This document shows positions 54,156 to 64,000 of a stretch of DNA of 64,000 nt, piece by piece. The position numbers and the translations under genes are program-made. Position 1 is the first letter of the stretch. Every line of letters begins with the position of its first letter. This DNA is from Pedinophyceae sp. YPF-701 (lineage: Eukaryota > Chlorophyta > Pedinophyceae). The stretch lies in NCBI GenBank assembly GCA_916048055.1, contig CAJZHL010000004.1, positions 744,001 to 808,000 on the forward strand, given 5' to 3'. The notes beneath the pieces were generated by a model. The model had not been told where the DNA came from, searched no databases, and was given only the letters and a program-made list of their open reading frames with translations.

Positions 54156-56434
54156 ATGGGGCGCGCGGGGCGCGCGGCGGGTGGTGGTGGTGCCGCGGGG
54201 GTGGTTGAGGTTGCGGTGGGAGGGGAGGGCGGGACGGTGTACGGCGTGGCGCGTATCGAGCATGTTCTGAAGCGGCTGGGCTTCCGGAGCGACGCGTGGA
54301 GGCCCGTGGGGGACGCGTTCTTCCGAGCGCTCGCGGTGAGAGGCGCCGCAGCCTGCTCAGGCGGTCGTTCCCGCGCGCCCCGGCGCCGGACCGCGGCTGC
54401 CGAGCCGGTTGGGTCGCCTCGCGGCACGGACGAGCCGTCAGGCCGCGCGGTCTGCAGCGGATTCGCTGCGTGACGCACCGGCGCACGACCCGCCGAGTTG
54501 CTTCCCAGAAGCGCCTCGCTGCCCCTGCGCCCACGTCCGCCGTGAACACGCGCGATTCCTGCAGGATGCGGTGTCTCGGAGCCACGAGGACGCGGCCGCG
54601 TCTGAAACGCGGCCAGCCGAGCAGTATGCGCGCGGCGCTGCGCACTCGTTGCCGCTCGGACGAAACGCGGTCTGGTCCCTTGGATACGAGCGCGTGGGGG
54701 TCACGAAAGAGGCCTTCTTCGACCTGATGGAGCAGTGCATCCTTGAATGCAAGCCGGGCCGGCAGGGACTCCGCAGAGACCTCGAGGTGCGCCTGGAAGG
54801 CTCTGCGATGCAGCGCCGCCGCCCGCGCACGTCCAGCGCACCCCGCCTCGCGTGGGATTGCAATGCGCGCCTCGGCTCCGACGCCGCTGCACCTCTGACG
54901 TGCAATGAGGCTCGCCGCCGCGGCCACGTCACCCACGGACGCGCCCCGCGGGCCCCTGCGTGCTGCGCGAGGCGGGCGCGGCGCGCCGGTGCGGCCCGCT
55001 GCTCACGCTCCGCCGGCTCCGCGACCCCGCAGGTGATCCACGACCTCGAGTCGCGCTCGCGCGCCGTCGCAATCGTGCTGTGCGGCACGTGCGGCACCGG
55101 AAAGAGCACCTTGGCAGCGCTCGTGGCGTCCTGGATGGGCATCAACAACGTCCTCTCCACGGACACCGTCAGGCGCGCCCCCGCCACGCGAAGCCCGTCC
55201 GCAGCGCCGCCTCGAGCGCTCTGAGCCAAACCCTCGGAGTGATGACTTGTGGCGTGCATGCAGGAACACGCTGCGGGCGCTGGTGGACGACCCGATCCTG
55301 CGGTGCTCGACGTACGACGCGCACCGCGTCGTGGAGGGCCTGCCCGCGGACACCCCCCCTGACAAGCGCGTGATCAAGGGGTACAAGGCGCAGTCCGCGC
55401 TGGTCATGGAACACACCCGCCGCGCGGTGCTCGCGAGCCTGGCGCGCGGCGAGTCGATCGTCGTCGAGGGCATCCACCTGCGCCCGCGCGACGTCGTGAA
55501 GCTCGCGCTCGAGTGCCAGCAGCAGCAGGCGCCCCGCGGCGGCCCCGCGCCCACCGCGGACGTCATCCCCTTCCTGGTGCACACGCGGTCGCGCGACAAG
55601 CACCTGGCGCGGTTCGCGGTGCGCGCGAAGCACCTCACGCTCCATCCGAGCGAGAACCGCTACGTCGCGCATTTCGACGAGATCCGCGCCATCCAGGGCT
55701 ACCTGCTGTGCGCGGCGGCCAAGCACCGGATCCCGGCGCTCAACAACACCTCGACGGACCGCTCGCTGAACCTGCTGGTCCGGACGGTGCTGCAGTGCCT
55801 GCGGGCGTCCGCCGCGGGGGTCCCGCTGATCGACGGGGACTTGCTGACGGTGCCGGAGATCGAGGGGGAGTTTAAGGAGTGTCGGGCGGGGGGGTATTGG
55901 GGGCACCGCGACGCGCTGACGCGGCTGCGTGCGGCGCGTGCGATGCGGGCGGAGGCGAGGGGCGGGGAGTGCGGGGGCGCGGGGGAGTCGCCGGAAGGGT
56001 CTGTGGGGACCACTGCTTCGACGGTTGCGGCGACGCGCGCGACGGTCGCGCTGTCGCTGTCCGGGCTCGACGACAGCGACGGGGAGGACGACTGGCTGCG
56101 GAAGTCGTCGTCCGGCAAGGCCGGCGCGACGGCACACAGCGACGCAAGTTGCGAGCGCGCGAGCCCGGCGCCGGCGACCCACGACGAGATGTGGCGGTGG
56201 GGGTGGTGGCGCCCCGGCGGCGTGCATGCGTGCGACGACACGCAGCGGTGCACGGGCCCCGTGAGCGACGCGGGGTCGAGCGAGGCCGGCTCGCTGGAGG
56301 AGGGGGAGGAGGGGGCTGTTGAGGCCTGCGTCAGGGGGGGTGTGGGGGGGCCGACCGGGCCCGACGAGCACTGGCGCGACTGGGAACATCAGACGCCGGC
56401 TCGAGGGAAATACCGTGCGACTGGTGCCCTGTGA
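54156..56434 (+). CDS. LPA1-like P-loop protein (2-phosphoglycerate kinase family)
   Basis: Homologue of the plant LPA1 family, named for low-phytate rice mutants and related to archaeal 2-phosphoglycerate kinase. The reaction in plants is not settled. Exons 54156-54335, 54565-54786, 55033-55172 and 55264-56434 give 570 residues. The N-terminus has the ATP-cone-like YGVARIEHVLKRLGFRSDA with VGDAFFRALA, then GVTKEAFFDLMEQCI, then the Walker A IVLCGTCGTGKSTLAALVAS and NVLSTDTVRNTLRALVDDPI. Further family blocks are GESIVVEGIHLRP, IQGYLLCAAAKHRIPALNNT and SLNLLVRTVLQCL. The third intron appears to start with GC (TCAG|GCGCGC). About 190 residues of low-complexity acidic and Gly/Ser-rich tail follow the domain. 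The join at 54335/54565 rests on phase and a good acceptor, not on conservation. Confidence 0.85.
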
Positions 56435-56763
56435 TACTTGAGAAGGTCCCTGCGACTTCATTCCCCCGCCGCACTTGCTCGGTGTAGAACCCCCGTCGCA
56501 GGAACGAGGCCATCGAAGCCGAAAAGCGATGCGGACGCGAAGGGCTCTGGAAACGGGCGATGCGTGTCTCCCGGAGCAGGGAAGAAGAAGAATTATAGTG
56601 CGACGTATCCGAAGTCCGCATGCCTGGCTGAACACTCTGCGCATGATCGCTAAATGTGTCCGAAATATTCACATATCGTCTGATATGGCCGCCTGCGGCG
56701 TTCCTGGCCCTCCTCCCCCCCGCAGACGACTGCCAGGCAACCCTCCCTTGTCGCGGCGGCGTC
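56435..56763. other. Convergent intergenic region
   Basis: 329 bp between the LPA1-like stop and the ATG7 stop. No gene or repeat recognised. Confidence 0.55.
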
Positions 56764-59093
56764 TCACAGCGCCTCCCACTCGTCCGCGCTTTCGCGCGCC
56801 CCCGACGGCCCCGCACTGCCGCCATCGCTCTCCTCGCCGCCCAGCAGGCACGCGTCCGCGCCAGCCTTGAGGTCGGCCAGCCCAGACACCTCCTCGAGCT
56901 TTCCGGGATGCGACAACGCCTCAGCGACGAAATCCCAGCCCCGCGCCCGATACCGCGACACGACCGCTTCCGAGCAGGCCGTGCAGCACGAGTACGCCGT
57001 CCCGGTCATGGCCGACTGCGCGGTGTCCGCAAAACTCCCCCGTATCATATGGGGGGGTGTCCCGAGAGGCGCCGCGTCCCCGTCGCCCGCTGCCGCGTCC
57101 GACGCGCGCGCGGCGGCCGGGTGCGGCGCGTCGCGGTGCGTCAGGCACGCCGCCATCACCTCAACGGCCAGCGCGCCCGCCACCGGCGCGAGACCCGGCC
57201 GCGCCACAGTGCACTGTTGGTCCATCGCGCGGTCCCTCGTGGAGTCCACGGGGGCCACGACGTCGTTGCAGAAGTAGCACCCGAGCCGTGGCGACGACGC
57301 AGCCTCCCCCGGCTGCCCTCCGTGGCGCATGACGAGGTACGAGTCGAACCCCAGCGCGGCGTTGATGGCAACCTTGTTGTGCGCGGCCGCAGCGATGGTG
57401 GGCAGCCAGCGGGACTCGCGCGTGTCCGTGAGCAGAAACGTGACGTCGTGGGAGGCCACGAGGTCGTCGACGGTCCGCCACGCCTCCCGCAGCGTCGCCT
57501 GCACACAACGCAACCCAAGAGCAAGGAGGGGTGTATTGGCGCCGCAGCGCCCCACGAATCAGCCGTGAGGCGGCATGCAGCGCGTACAGACACGTGCTGC
57601 GTCGTTGCGGCGCGCACCTCGTCTTCCGGTGACCCGGGGGGGTGTCCAGGCATGGGTATGAGCAAGCTGTGGCCCTCTGCGGTCACGCTGGGCAGGATGG
57701 CGCGCAGCGCGGCCGCGGCGGCCTTGGCCTTCGGTTTTCCACCTTCCAGGCAATCTTCGAACGTGAAGAGCGACTGCCTGGCGGGGTTCGAGAACGACAC
57801 GCGGCCAGAATCCACCAGCGTGATGTGCCGCACACCCCATCCGAGCAGGCAGCGCGCGACGGCGCATCCGAGCGTCCCTGCGCCGAACAGCACGCAGCGC
57901 GCGTTCGCGAGCGCCTCCGTGTCGAGCTCTGCGCGGTGCGGGGGAGTGCGCGGGGAGTACTTTTGCACTTGACCACGCCAACCACGTGATGGCCTGACAG
58001 CGCACGCAGATCATGGGTCAGGCGCACCTGGCACCGCCCTCCACTTCATCAAGGAGATGTTGAGCTTGACCGCGGAGTCCATGAGGGCCCGGGGGTCCAT
58101 TGTTTGACTCAGGTCCACAACACGTGGCCCTGGCCGCCGCTTGTCCTTCAACCCCGCCTCCCAGGCGGCCACGTGCTTCCCTGACCACGTCTGCGTGCTC
58201 GCCGGGGGCACCTGCCCGCTGCGCACGTCTACTTGGAACACCCGCGACGCCTCCGCGCTCGCCACCCCGCGCCGCAGCCTCACGCTTAGGACGTCGATGG
58301 CCGGAGGGGCACGGTCGCCGAGGACCGCCGCGACGCAGACGAGGAGGTTCAGCAGAGGCCAGCCGGGCGCCGTCGGGTGGCTGGACGGGTCGCTGAACGC
58401 GAGGATGTCCCCGGGCGTCAGACCTGACTCCAGTTCAGCGAGCGGGTGGGCCGCGGGGGCAGTGTTGCCGGTCCCGGTGCGCACGATCCACGCAGGCTGG
58501 TCGGGGTGCTCCTTCGCGAACGTCTGGCACGCTGCCGCGATTGCCGCGGCGCCGCACGCTGCGTCGTCGGCGACGGGTCGCCAAGCGGCCAGCGCGACGG
58601 GTGGAGGCGCACGGAAGGGCGCCTGAGGGACGAGGGCGGGGAACGTGAACCAGTAGTAGAAGCGGAAGGTCTTCATGTCGACGTACGACAGCGCGGCGAA
58701 GCGCAGCAGCGCCCCAGGGAATCTCAAGGCCTCGCCGCTTCGAACGGCCTCCCATATCGCCCCTGTGAGGCGTTTCTCGAGCTCAGCGCGATCGTACGTC
58801 CGCAAGGACTCGACAGTGTTCAGCGGGACGACCTCCCCGGGCACAGGATGCCGCCAGGCGGGCTGTGAGACCGCCACCCAGCCTCCAAGTGCACTCTGGG
58901 GCACGCTCAGCGGGGCGTTCACGCCGTCGTGGGAGCTCGGCGACGCGGTGCCCTCGACGCTGATGGGATCCTCGGACAGCTTGAGCGATTCGAGCTTCAA
59001 TGAGCGTAGCTGGGACCAGAATCCGGGATCAACCGACGAGCTCCAGAGGTCGTAGGCGAGGGCCTGCGCGGCTGGCATGGCGCCGTCCGCCAT
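56764..59093 (-). CDS. ATG7: Autophagy E1-like enzyme ATG7
   Basis: Activates ATG8 and ATG12 for lipidation and conjugation in autophagy. Exons 59093-58028, 57928-57618 and 57498-56764 give 703 residues, the same length as human ATG7. The N-terminal domain has [40 protein letters not shown] and [13 protein letters not shown]. The adenylation domain has [60 protein letters not shown] and [12 protein letters not shown]. The catalytic Cys sits in [16 protein letters not shown]. The zinc-ligand cysteines are seen in [10 protein letters not shown] and CCTACSEA. Another gene, a SNARE, starts its coding 1.4 kb upstream and ends 128 bp from this start, on the same strand. Confidence 0.97.
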
Positions 59094-59221
59094 CGTTCCC
59101 GCCTGGCCGCTGCCCCGTCCGTCAGGCTGCACCACGCGCGAATCACTATATCACGCCACGCGCGTCCCGGCGCGCCTTCAAGCCCATGGGCGACGCACAC
59201 AGCAACAGTCCCCCCGGGCAG

Positions 59222-60537
59222 TCACAGTCTTATACTCCTGATCCCCTCCCGCGCCTGCTCGTTCTTCCGCACGGCCTCGTCCACCAGCGGCATCTGCCCG
59301 TCCAGCTCCTCCCCCATGTGCCGCGCAAGGTGCTTCAAGTCGTCGACCGCCGCCGCCACCGCGTCCAGCGCCTTCTCCTGCTTCGCCGTCTCCTGCTCCA
59401 GCACCTGCACGTGCGGCGCCCGTCGTGCCACTCAGCCCGACAACCGCCGCACACCCCCCTTCTCCAACCAATGCCAAGGAACAGTCCCCCCCCTCATGCA
59501 CGTGGCGTATCCGCACGTCAGCGCGCGCGGCCCCCGTCGCTGCGCGCACCTCGACGTCCTCGGGCGAGAACGCGCCGTCCTGCTGCGCCTGACGCAGGCG
59601 GTCCGCGGCCAGCGCGCCAAGGTGCGCGTCGTGGCGCGGGGCGTGCCACGGCACCTCGGGGTCGCCGCCGTGCTTCGCGCGGTCCGCGGCGGCGCGCTTC
59701 TCCTCCTTCTCCCGCGCTTTCCGCTCCTCCGCGTTGCGCTTCGCCGCGTCCGCGCCCTGCGCGGCGGGGCGCCCCCTCACCGGGCGCGCGGGTTTCTTGC
59801 TGCAGCAGAAGCAGTCGCAGAAGCAGCGACACCACGACTTGATGTCCGCAGCCAGGCCCTTGGCCGCCTTGGCCTGTACGCGCACCCCGTCTAGGTCGTC
59901 TGCAACCAACAAACACCAAATCATATTTGACGATCCATCTAGGCATCAAGGTCAACACGGACGTGCGGTCGCCGACCGGCACAGGCCCACCGCACGCCGG
60001 ACGCACCCACGGCGCCTTCGAGCACCCGGCGCTGTTGTTGCAGCGCTGCGTTGGTGGCGACAGCCGTCTCGCGCGTGTCCTCCGCAATCTTCTGCGCGCG
60101 CAGGGCCGACGCGGTGGTATCGGCGTGCGTCCGCCGCGCCTGCTGGATCGCGGCCTCGCGGTCCGCGGGGTCGTCGACGGCGGGCCGCGCGGGCGCCCTC
60201 CGCGCCGCGGCGCCAGCCAGCAGCTCCTGCCTGCACGCGTGGACGCATCGGCGGCGATGCGTTGCGCCAGCTCACCGCGGTACGGCGGAAGGTGGCGCGG
60301 GGGCACGCGCCGGCGGGACCGGGCGCGCGACGTGCGGGCCGCGGGGCGTGCGCACACAGCAACAGCACCACGGTGACTACGCCCGAAAAGTCGAGACTCC
60401 GCGCACTGTACGCGTCGTGGAGGCTGAAATCGGCAATGTCGTCAACGCGGCTACCTTTCGGCGTCCTCGCGGCGCGCCCTGTCGCGCGCAGGATCCTGCT
60501 TTGCTGCTGCAGCAGCTAGTCGGCTCTCCGGGTCCAT
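59222..60537 (-). CDS. SNAP-25-like Qbc-SNARE with cysteine-rich linker
   Basis: Exons 60537-60455, 60230-60016, 59899-59550 and 59404-59222 give 276 residues, in the range of SNAP-29 (258) and plant SNAP33 (300). The first SNARE motif (Qb) covers about residues 50-105: TTASALRAQKIAEDTRETAV then ATNAALQQQRRVLEDDLDGV. Next comes KSWCRCFCDCFCCSKK, six cysteines within ten residues, placed like the palmitoylated linker of animal SNAP-25. A charged coiled linker leads to the Qc motif at about 220-276 (KQEKALDAVAAAVDDLKHLA, RHMGEELDGQMPLVDEAV). There is no membrane segment. The second intron appears to start with GC (GAAG|GCGCCG); using it keeps SNARE heptad register. Likely role: membrane fusion in secretion, endosomes or autophagosomes. 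Confidence 0.85.
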
Positions 60538-61031
60538 GCGGCCACTATTTCCCGGTTCGAACGACAGACAGACGGGAACCTCTCCTCAGGTGCAACCCTG
60601 TCTCTGATTCGACAGTGGTGCACGACACCCCTCTGCGACCGCTGCAGCGACTCGAGGCCAGCGCGCACACCTCGTGCCTACTAACCGCTGTCGAGCTACG
60701 CCAGGGAGCAGCGCTACCGCCGGCCCGTCCCAGCGAGCCTCTTGCAACGTCCGGCCGAGCCCCTTGCCGACATAGCGCCGCGGCCCGCTCCGCACGGAAC
60801 CCCGCTAAAGTCCCCAGCGCGCTCTCGTGGCAGGGGTCTCACGGCGCTGCGCGGGCCCAAGGAGCCGCTGCCTCGCGCTGCGCGCCGTCTCCGCTGCTTG
60901 TCTGTTCTCGCGTTGAGGTCCCGGCGTGCACGTTGGAAGCGCGGCACGAGTGGTGCGAGCATTCTGCTGGGTGCGGCCACGGGGCGCGAGGCTGAGCAGG
61001 GGACGAGCGGGATACCAGGTCGATCGCAAAG
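60538..61031. promoter_or_regulatory. Divergent promoter region, Qbc-SNARE / prohibitin
   Basis: 494 bp between two start codons facing away from each other. No gene recognised. Confidence 0.45.
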
Positions 61032-62770
61032 ATGAGCCGAGGAGAGCAGGTGGCCAAGGTTTTGAGCCGCGCCCTGGGCAGCGTGAGTGGCCCTTCGCAC
61101 CCGACCCCTGCACCACCACCTCGCGCGGGCCGCCAGGGGCCGCTGTGCTCGTCGACCAGCGCTTCCCGCGCACCGATGCCGTCGCACACATGCGCCTCGC
61201 CTGCGCGCCCCGCGCTCCGCGTGCCCGGCCACCACGCGCGCCTGCAACGGCCACACTGGAGCCTGCCTGCTATACGGCCTCCGGACGCCTCTGATGGCCG
61301 ACGGGCTTTGCTTCGACGCGCACCCGTCGCTGTCTGGCCCGGATACCGGTGCCTGGCGCGTGGATCCCAGATCTGCTCCCTGCCGCGCGGTTGCGGCCCA
61401 GTCTGAGCCGGGCAGTACTCCTTCGCGGGTTGCCGTCACGTCGATGCTGCGCCGTCGGTGCCAACCGCGCTGCCGCGTGCTCATGTCCGCACGTGCAGGT
61501 GGCGAAGTATTCGTTGGCGCTGGGTCTCGCGGGAGGCGCGGTGCAGTCGGCCTTGTACACAGTGGACGGTGGTGAGCGCGCGGTGATGTTCAACCGCCTC
61601 AGCGGCGTCTCCGAGACGACGACGAGCGAAGGAACGCACTTCAGGTCCGCCGCACAGCCCCCGCGCGAGCCGCTGCGCCCGGCGTCGCGCACACACACTG
61701 CGCCGCCTACGTGGGCGCGCCGCACGCGGCGTCGCTCGCGCCCCGTGCACGGGCCCTCCCGGAACCCTGATGTCACACTCGTGAACATGCGTTTGCGCGC
61801 GACGCTGCAGGATCCCGTGGTTCCAGCGGCCGTTCGTGATGGACGTGCGCACGCGCCCGCGTGCCATCAACTCGATCACGGGCACGAAGGACCTCCAGAT
61901 GGTCAACATCGCCGTCAGGGTGCTCTCCAAGCCCGACATCGAGAAGCTCCCCTGGATCTTCTCCAACCTCGGCGAGGTCCGACCCCCCCGTCGAAACCTG
62001 CCCTGCCCTCCCACACACCACGCGCGGGCGCGCAGAGACCGCCGGTGCGACGGCCCCGACGCGCTCACTCGCCCATCCCCTCGCAGGACTGGGACGAGCG
62101 CGTGCTGCCGTCGATCGTCAACGAGGTCCTGAAGGCCACCGTCGCGCAGTACACGGCCGAGCAGCTCCTCACGATGCGTGACGCGGTGTCGCGCCAGATC
62201 CGCGAGTCGCTCCGGAGCCGCGCCGTGGACTTCCACATCACGCTCGAGGACGTGGCCATCACGCACCTCTCGTACGGCACCGAGTTTGCGCGCGCCATTG
62301 AGGCGAAGCAGGTCGCGCAGCAGGAGGCCGAGCGCGCCAAGTGGCTCGTCGCCAAGGCCGACCAGGAGAAGCTCGCCGCCGTCGTGCGCGCGGAGGCGAG
62401 CCCCCGCCCCACCCACACCTCGGACCCCCCCTGTGCAACAACACAGGCACCCGTGCCGCTGCCGCTGCGAGGGCGTCGCTGGTTCTCGATTGGCTGGTGG
62501 CGCTGGATTCGCGTTTGACGTGCGTTGGTTGCCTCGGGGCACGGTTCCGTGCTTCGCTGCGAGTCTGACGTGCGTCGCAACACCCGCGCACTGCAGGGCG
62601 AGGCCGAGGCGGCGAAGCTGATTTCGGACGCCACGAAGGCCGCGGGCAACGGCCTGATCGAGCTGCGGCGGGTCGAGGCGGCGCGGGAGGTCGCGGCCGT
62701 GCTGTCGCGGTCGCGGAACGTGGTGTACCTGCCCCAGCAGGGGGCCAACATGCTGCTGTCGATTCAGTAG
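61032..62770 (+). CDS. PHB2: Prohibitin 2-type inner-membrane protein
   Basis: Subunit of the ring-shaped prohibitin scaffold of the mitochondrial inner membrane. Exons 61032-61082, 61499-61644, 61811-61976, 62087-62395 and 62597-62770 give 281 residues (human PHB2 299, PHB1 272). An N-terminal membrane segment ([20 protein letters not shown]) precedes the band-7/SPFH domain: [54 protein letters not shown] and [20 protein letters not shown]. The C-terminal coiled coil has [20 protein letters not shown] and [20 protein letters not shown], ending [14 protein letters not shown]. The last intron appears to start with GC (GGAG|GCGAGC); joining there gives [13 protein letters not shown], as in all prohibitins. 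PHB2 is preferred over PHB1 from the RIPWFQRPF and YGTEF blocks. Confidence 0.95.
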
Positions 62771-63411
62771 CCAGGGGCGCTGTGAGCGTGAGAAGGCGGC
62801 GGAGGCGCCTTGCTGGCGCGACGTGCGGCCGGTCGCTCGCGTCGAGTCAAACACCGCCTGACACCCCCTCCTGACTCCGCACTTTACGTGTTGCGGGTGT
62901 CGCGGGCGGCCGATGCCGTCGGACGGGCGCTGTGGAGTGCAGTTGTGGATACACACGCCGGTGCGCTTGACCTTCGCGGCCTGTCACTGAGCTGGTGTGC
63001 GCGCCATCGCGAGGTGCGTGTGTGTGTGTGGCAAAGCAGGGACTGCTGGCCGAAGTGGGCGCCGATCGCGCCGAGAACGTGAATTTCTGCGCTTGGACCA
63101 AAGTCTGAGACCGGCTCGTACGCCGCGGTCCTTCGGACGTGCAGCTCGAGCCCCACAGAGGTGCGACGAGCCCCACTCTTCTCCTGCCAATGCTGCGATT
63201 GGCCCTCAGCAGCTGTCTTCCAGGCCAGCTTCGGGACCCAACGGTGACGCCGCGTCTTTGAAATCTCGTGACGGCCAATTCGGGGAAGTTTTGTTGTTCT
63301 TACAGCTCATCTATTGGACGTGCGGACCGCAGTGTGTTGCTAGGCTAGCCTCACCGCGCCGCCCTTCCCCTCTCCCCGCAGATGAACGCCCTATCAGCGA
63401 GACCAAGTCCA
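62771..63411. other. Intergenic, no recognised gene
   Basis: 641 bp between the prohibitin stop and the tentative start of the last gene. A short TG run (gtgcgtgtgtgtgtgtgg) lies at about 63013-63030. Both reading directions lack family resemblance. Confidence 0.5.
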
Positions 63412-64000
63412 TGCGCTCGATCTGCGCTGTCGCAGCGGCGCGCTGGCCGCCCCTGCCGCCCCCTGCGCGCCGCTTCCACCCCGGACAGTGCTCCCAAGGT
63501 GCGTTCCCGGCCTGGGAACCTCCTCCAATCGTCACGACCACCAATCACAATCTTAGTTCGCTCACACACTCGCGGATTCTGTCCTCGCGGTAGCCCGTGA
63601 ACGCATCCTCGCAGCGCGCGCGCGCTGTCACACCCTCGCAGCTCCACGCTGCCCACTGCCGCCCTGTCGAGCGCAACGGAGCGTCGTCCCACGCCCCGCG
63701 CGCTCTGTCGCTGTTCGCGCGCGCAGGACCCGTTTGCTGAGAAGACGGAGCACAAGGACAACCTGCTCGACCGAGCTTTTATTTACCTGTTTGCGAAGAA
63801 GATGAGCGACCAGCTGGGGGGCAAGATGCCGCGCAAGGGCACGCTCACCGACTACGAGGGCTTCGTCGACATCTCCCGGCTCATCATGGCGCGTGCCCCG
63901 CCCCACAATACTTTCGTCTATGCACTGCCGTGCTCCGCCGAATGCCTCCACACGAGGCTGCCCCGCGCGCAGAACGGCCCCGCACGCCGGCCGCCAGCAC
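63412..64000 (+). CDS. D27-like carotenoid isomerase, 5' part (runs off the window)
   Basis: The only strong piece is an exon at 63727-63892: TEHKDNLLDRAFIYLFAKKM and TDYEGFVDISRLIM. These match the start of the DWARF27/DUF4033 domain (K-D-N/S-x2-D-R-x-F-I then GFVDISK-x-I-M). In plants D27 isomerises beta-carotene in plastids for strigolactone synthesis; algal relatives are of unknown role. A possible first exon at 63412-63499 (MRSICAVAAARWPPLPPPAR, then RFHPGQCSQ) looks like a transit peptide, but its phase does not fit the next exon, so either another exon lies between or this start is wrong. The rest of the domain would lie beyond the window. Confidence 0.55.

Noticed and set aside
1-64000. 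CRISPR arrays, operons, rRNA genes, insertion sequences
   Set aside because: None seen. The only spaced short repeats are coding (18-bp stalk repeats) and the only mobile element is the Penelope-like one.
2374-64000. Numerous long Arg/Ala/Pro/Gly-rich frames antisense or out of frame to the genes listed
   Set aside because: In DNA this rich in GC, stop codons are rare in all frames. These frames show no family motifs and overlap well-supported exons.

Overview
The window looks like nuclear DNA from a GC-rich unicellular photosynthetic eukaryote, most likely a green alga. The evidence: about 70 short spliceosomal introns with GTGCG-type donors and GCAG acceptors, a uroporphyrinogen decarboxylase with a chloroplast-type leader, an apparent D27-like carotenoid isomerase, a plant-type receiver domain ending in NIWQHVVRK, a plant LPA1-like kinase, and a Penelope-like retroelement of the kind described from green algae. 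Prokaryotic features (operons, Shine-Dalgarno sites, CRISPR) are absent. Gene models were built by hand by joining reading frames at splice sites of matching phase. Most joins are supported by uninterrupted family homology across the junction; the exceptions are stated in each entry.

Layout: 0.2-2.0 kb serine palmitoyltransferase LCB1 (-); 2.4-9.8 kb a large ankyrin/disordered protein (-); 11.4-13.5 kb a receiver-domain protein (+); 15.0-19.5 kb a membrane-anchored cysteine-rich surface protein with a Pro/Thr stalk (-); 20.9-22.3 kb TAN1/THUMPD1 (-), divergent from mitochondrial fumarase at 22.6-24.8 kb (+); 25.1-26.9 kb SERINC (-); 27.4-27.9 kb a small membrane protein (-); 28.9-33.9 kb a Penelope-like element (-); 34.0-36.1 kb URI prefoldin (-); 36.4-38.5 kb UROD (-); 38.7-40.1 kb exosome RRP42 (-); 40.5-42.2 kb a secreted double lamin-tail protein (-); 42.6-45.1 kb NEDD8 E1 regulatory subunit (+); 45.1-46.5 kb NUBPL/IND1 (-); 47.2-50.0 kb a GT61 glycosyltransferase fused to a cysteine-rich region and a GPI-type tail (+); 50.9-53.5 kb proline dehydrogenase with EF-hands (-); 54.2-56.4 kb LPA1-like 2-phosphoglycerate-kinase family protein (+); 56.8-59.1 kb ATG7 (-); 59.2-60.5 kb a SNAP-25-like Qbc-SNARE (-); 61.0-62.8 kb prohibitin (+); 63.4 kb to the edge, a partial D27-like gene (+).

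The genes are mostly unrelated housekeeping loci, as expected for a compact eukaryotic genome. Themes do recur: mitochondrial proteins (fumarase, NUBPL, proline dehydrogenase, prohibitin), two E1-type enzymes of ubiquitin-like conjugation (NAE1, ATG7), and an autophagy gene 128 bp from a SNARE of the SNAP-25/SNAP-29 type. The least ordinary items are the Penelope-like element with its GIY-YIG nuclease at the N-terminus, the GT61/Cys-rich/GPI fusion, the tandem lamin-tail secreted protein, the cysteine-rich linker in the Qbc-SNARE, and five introns that appear to start with GC instead of GT.
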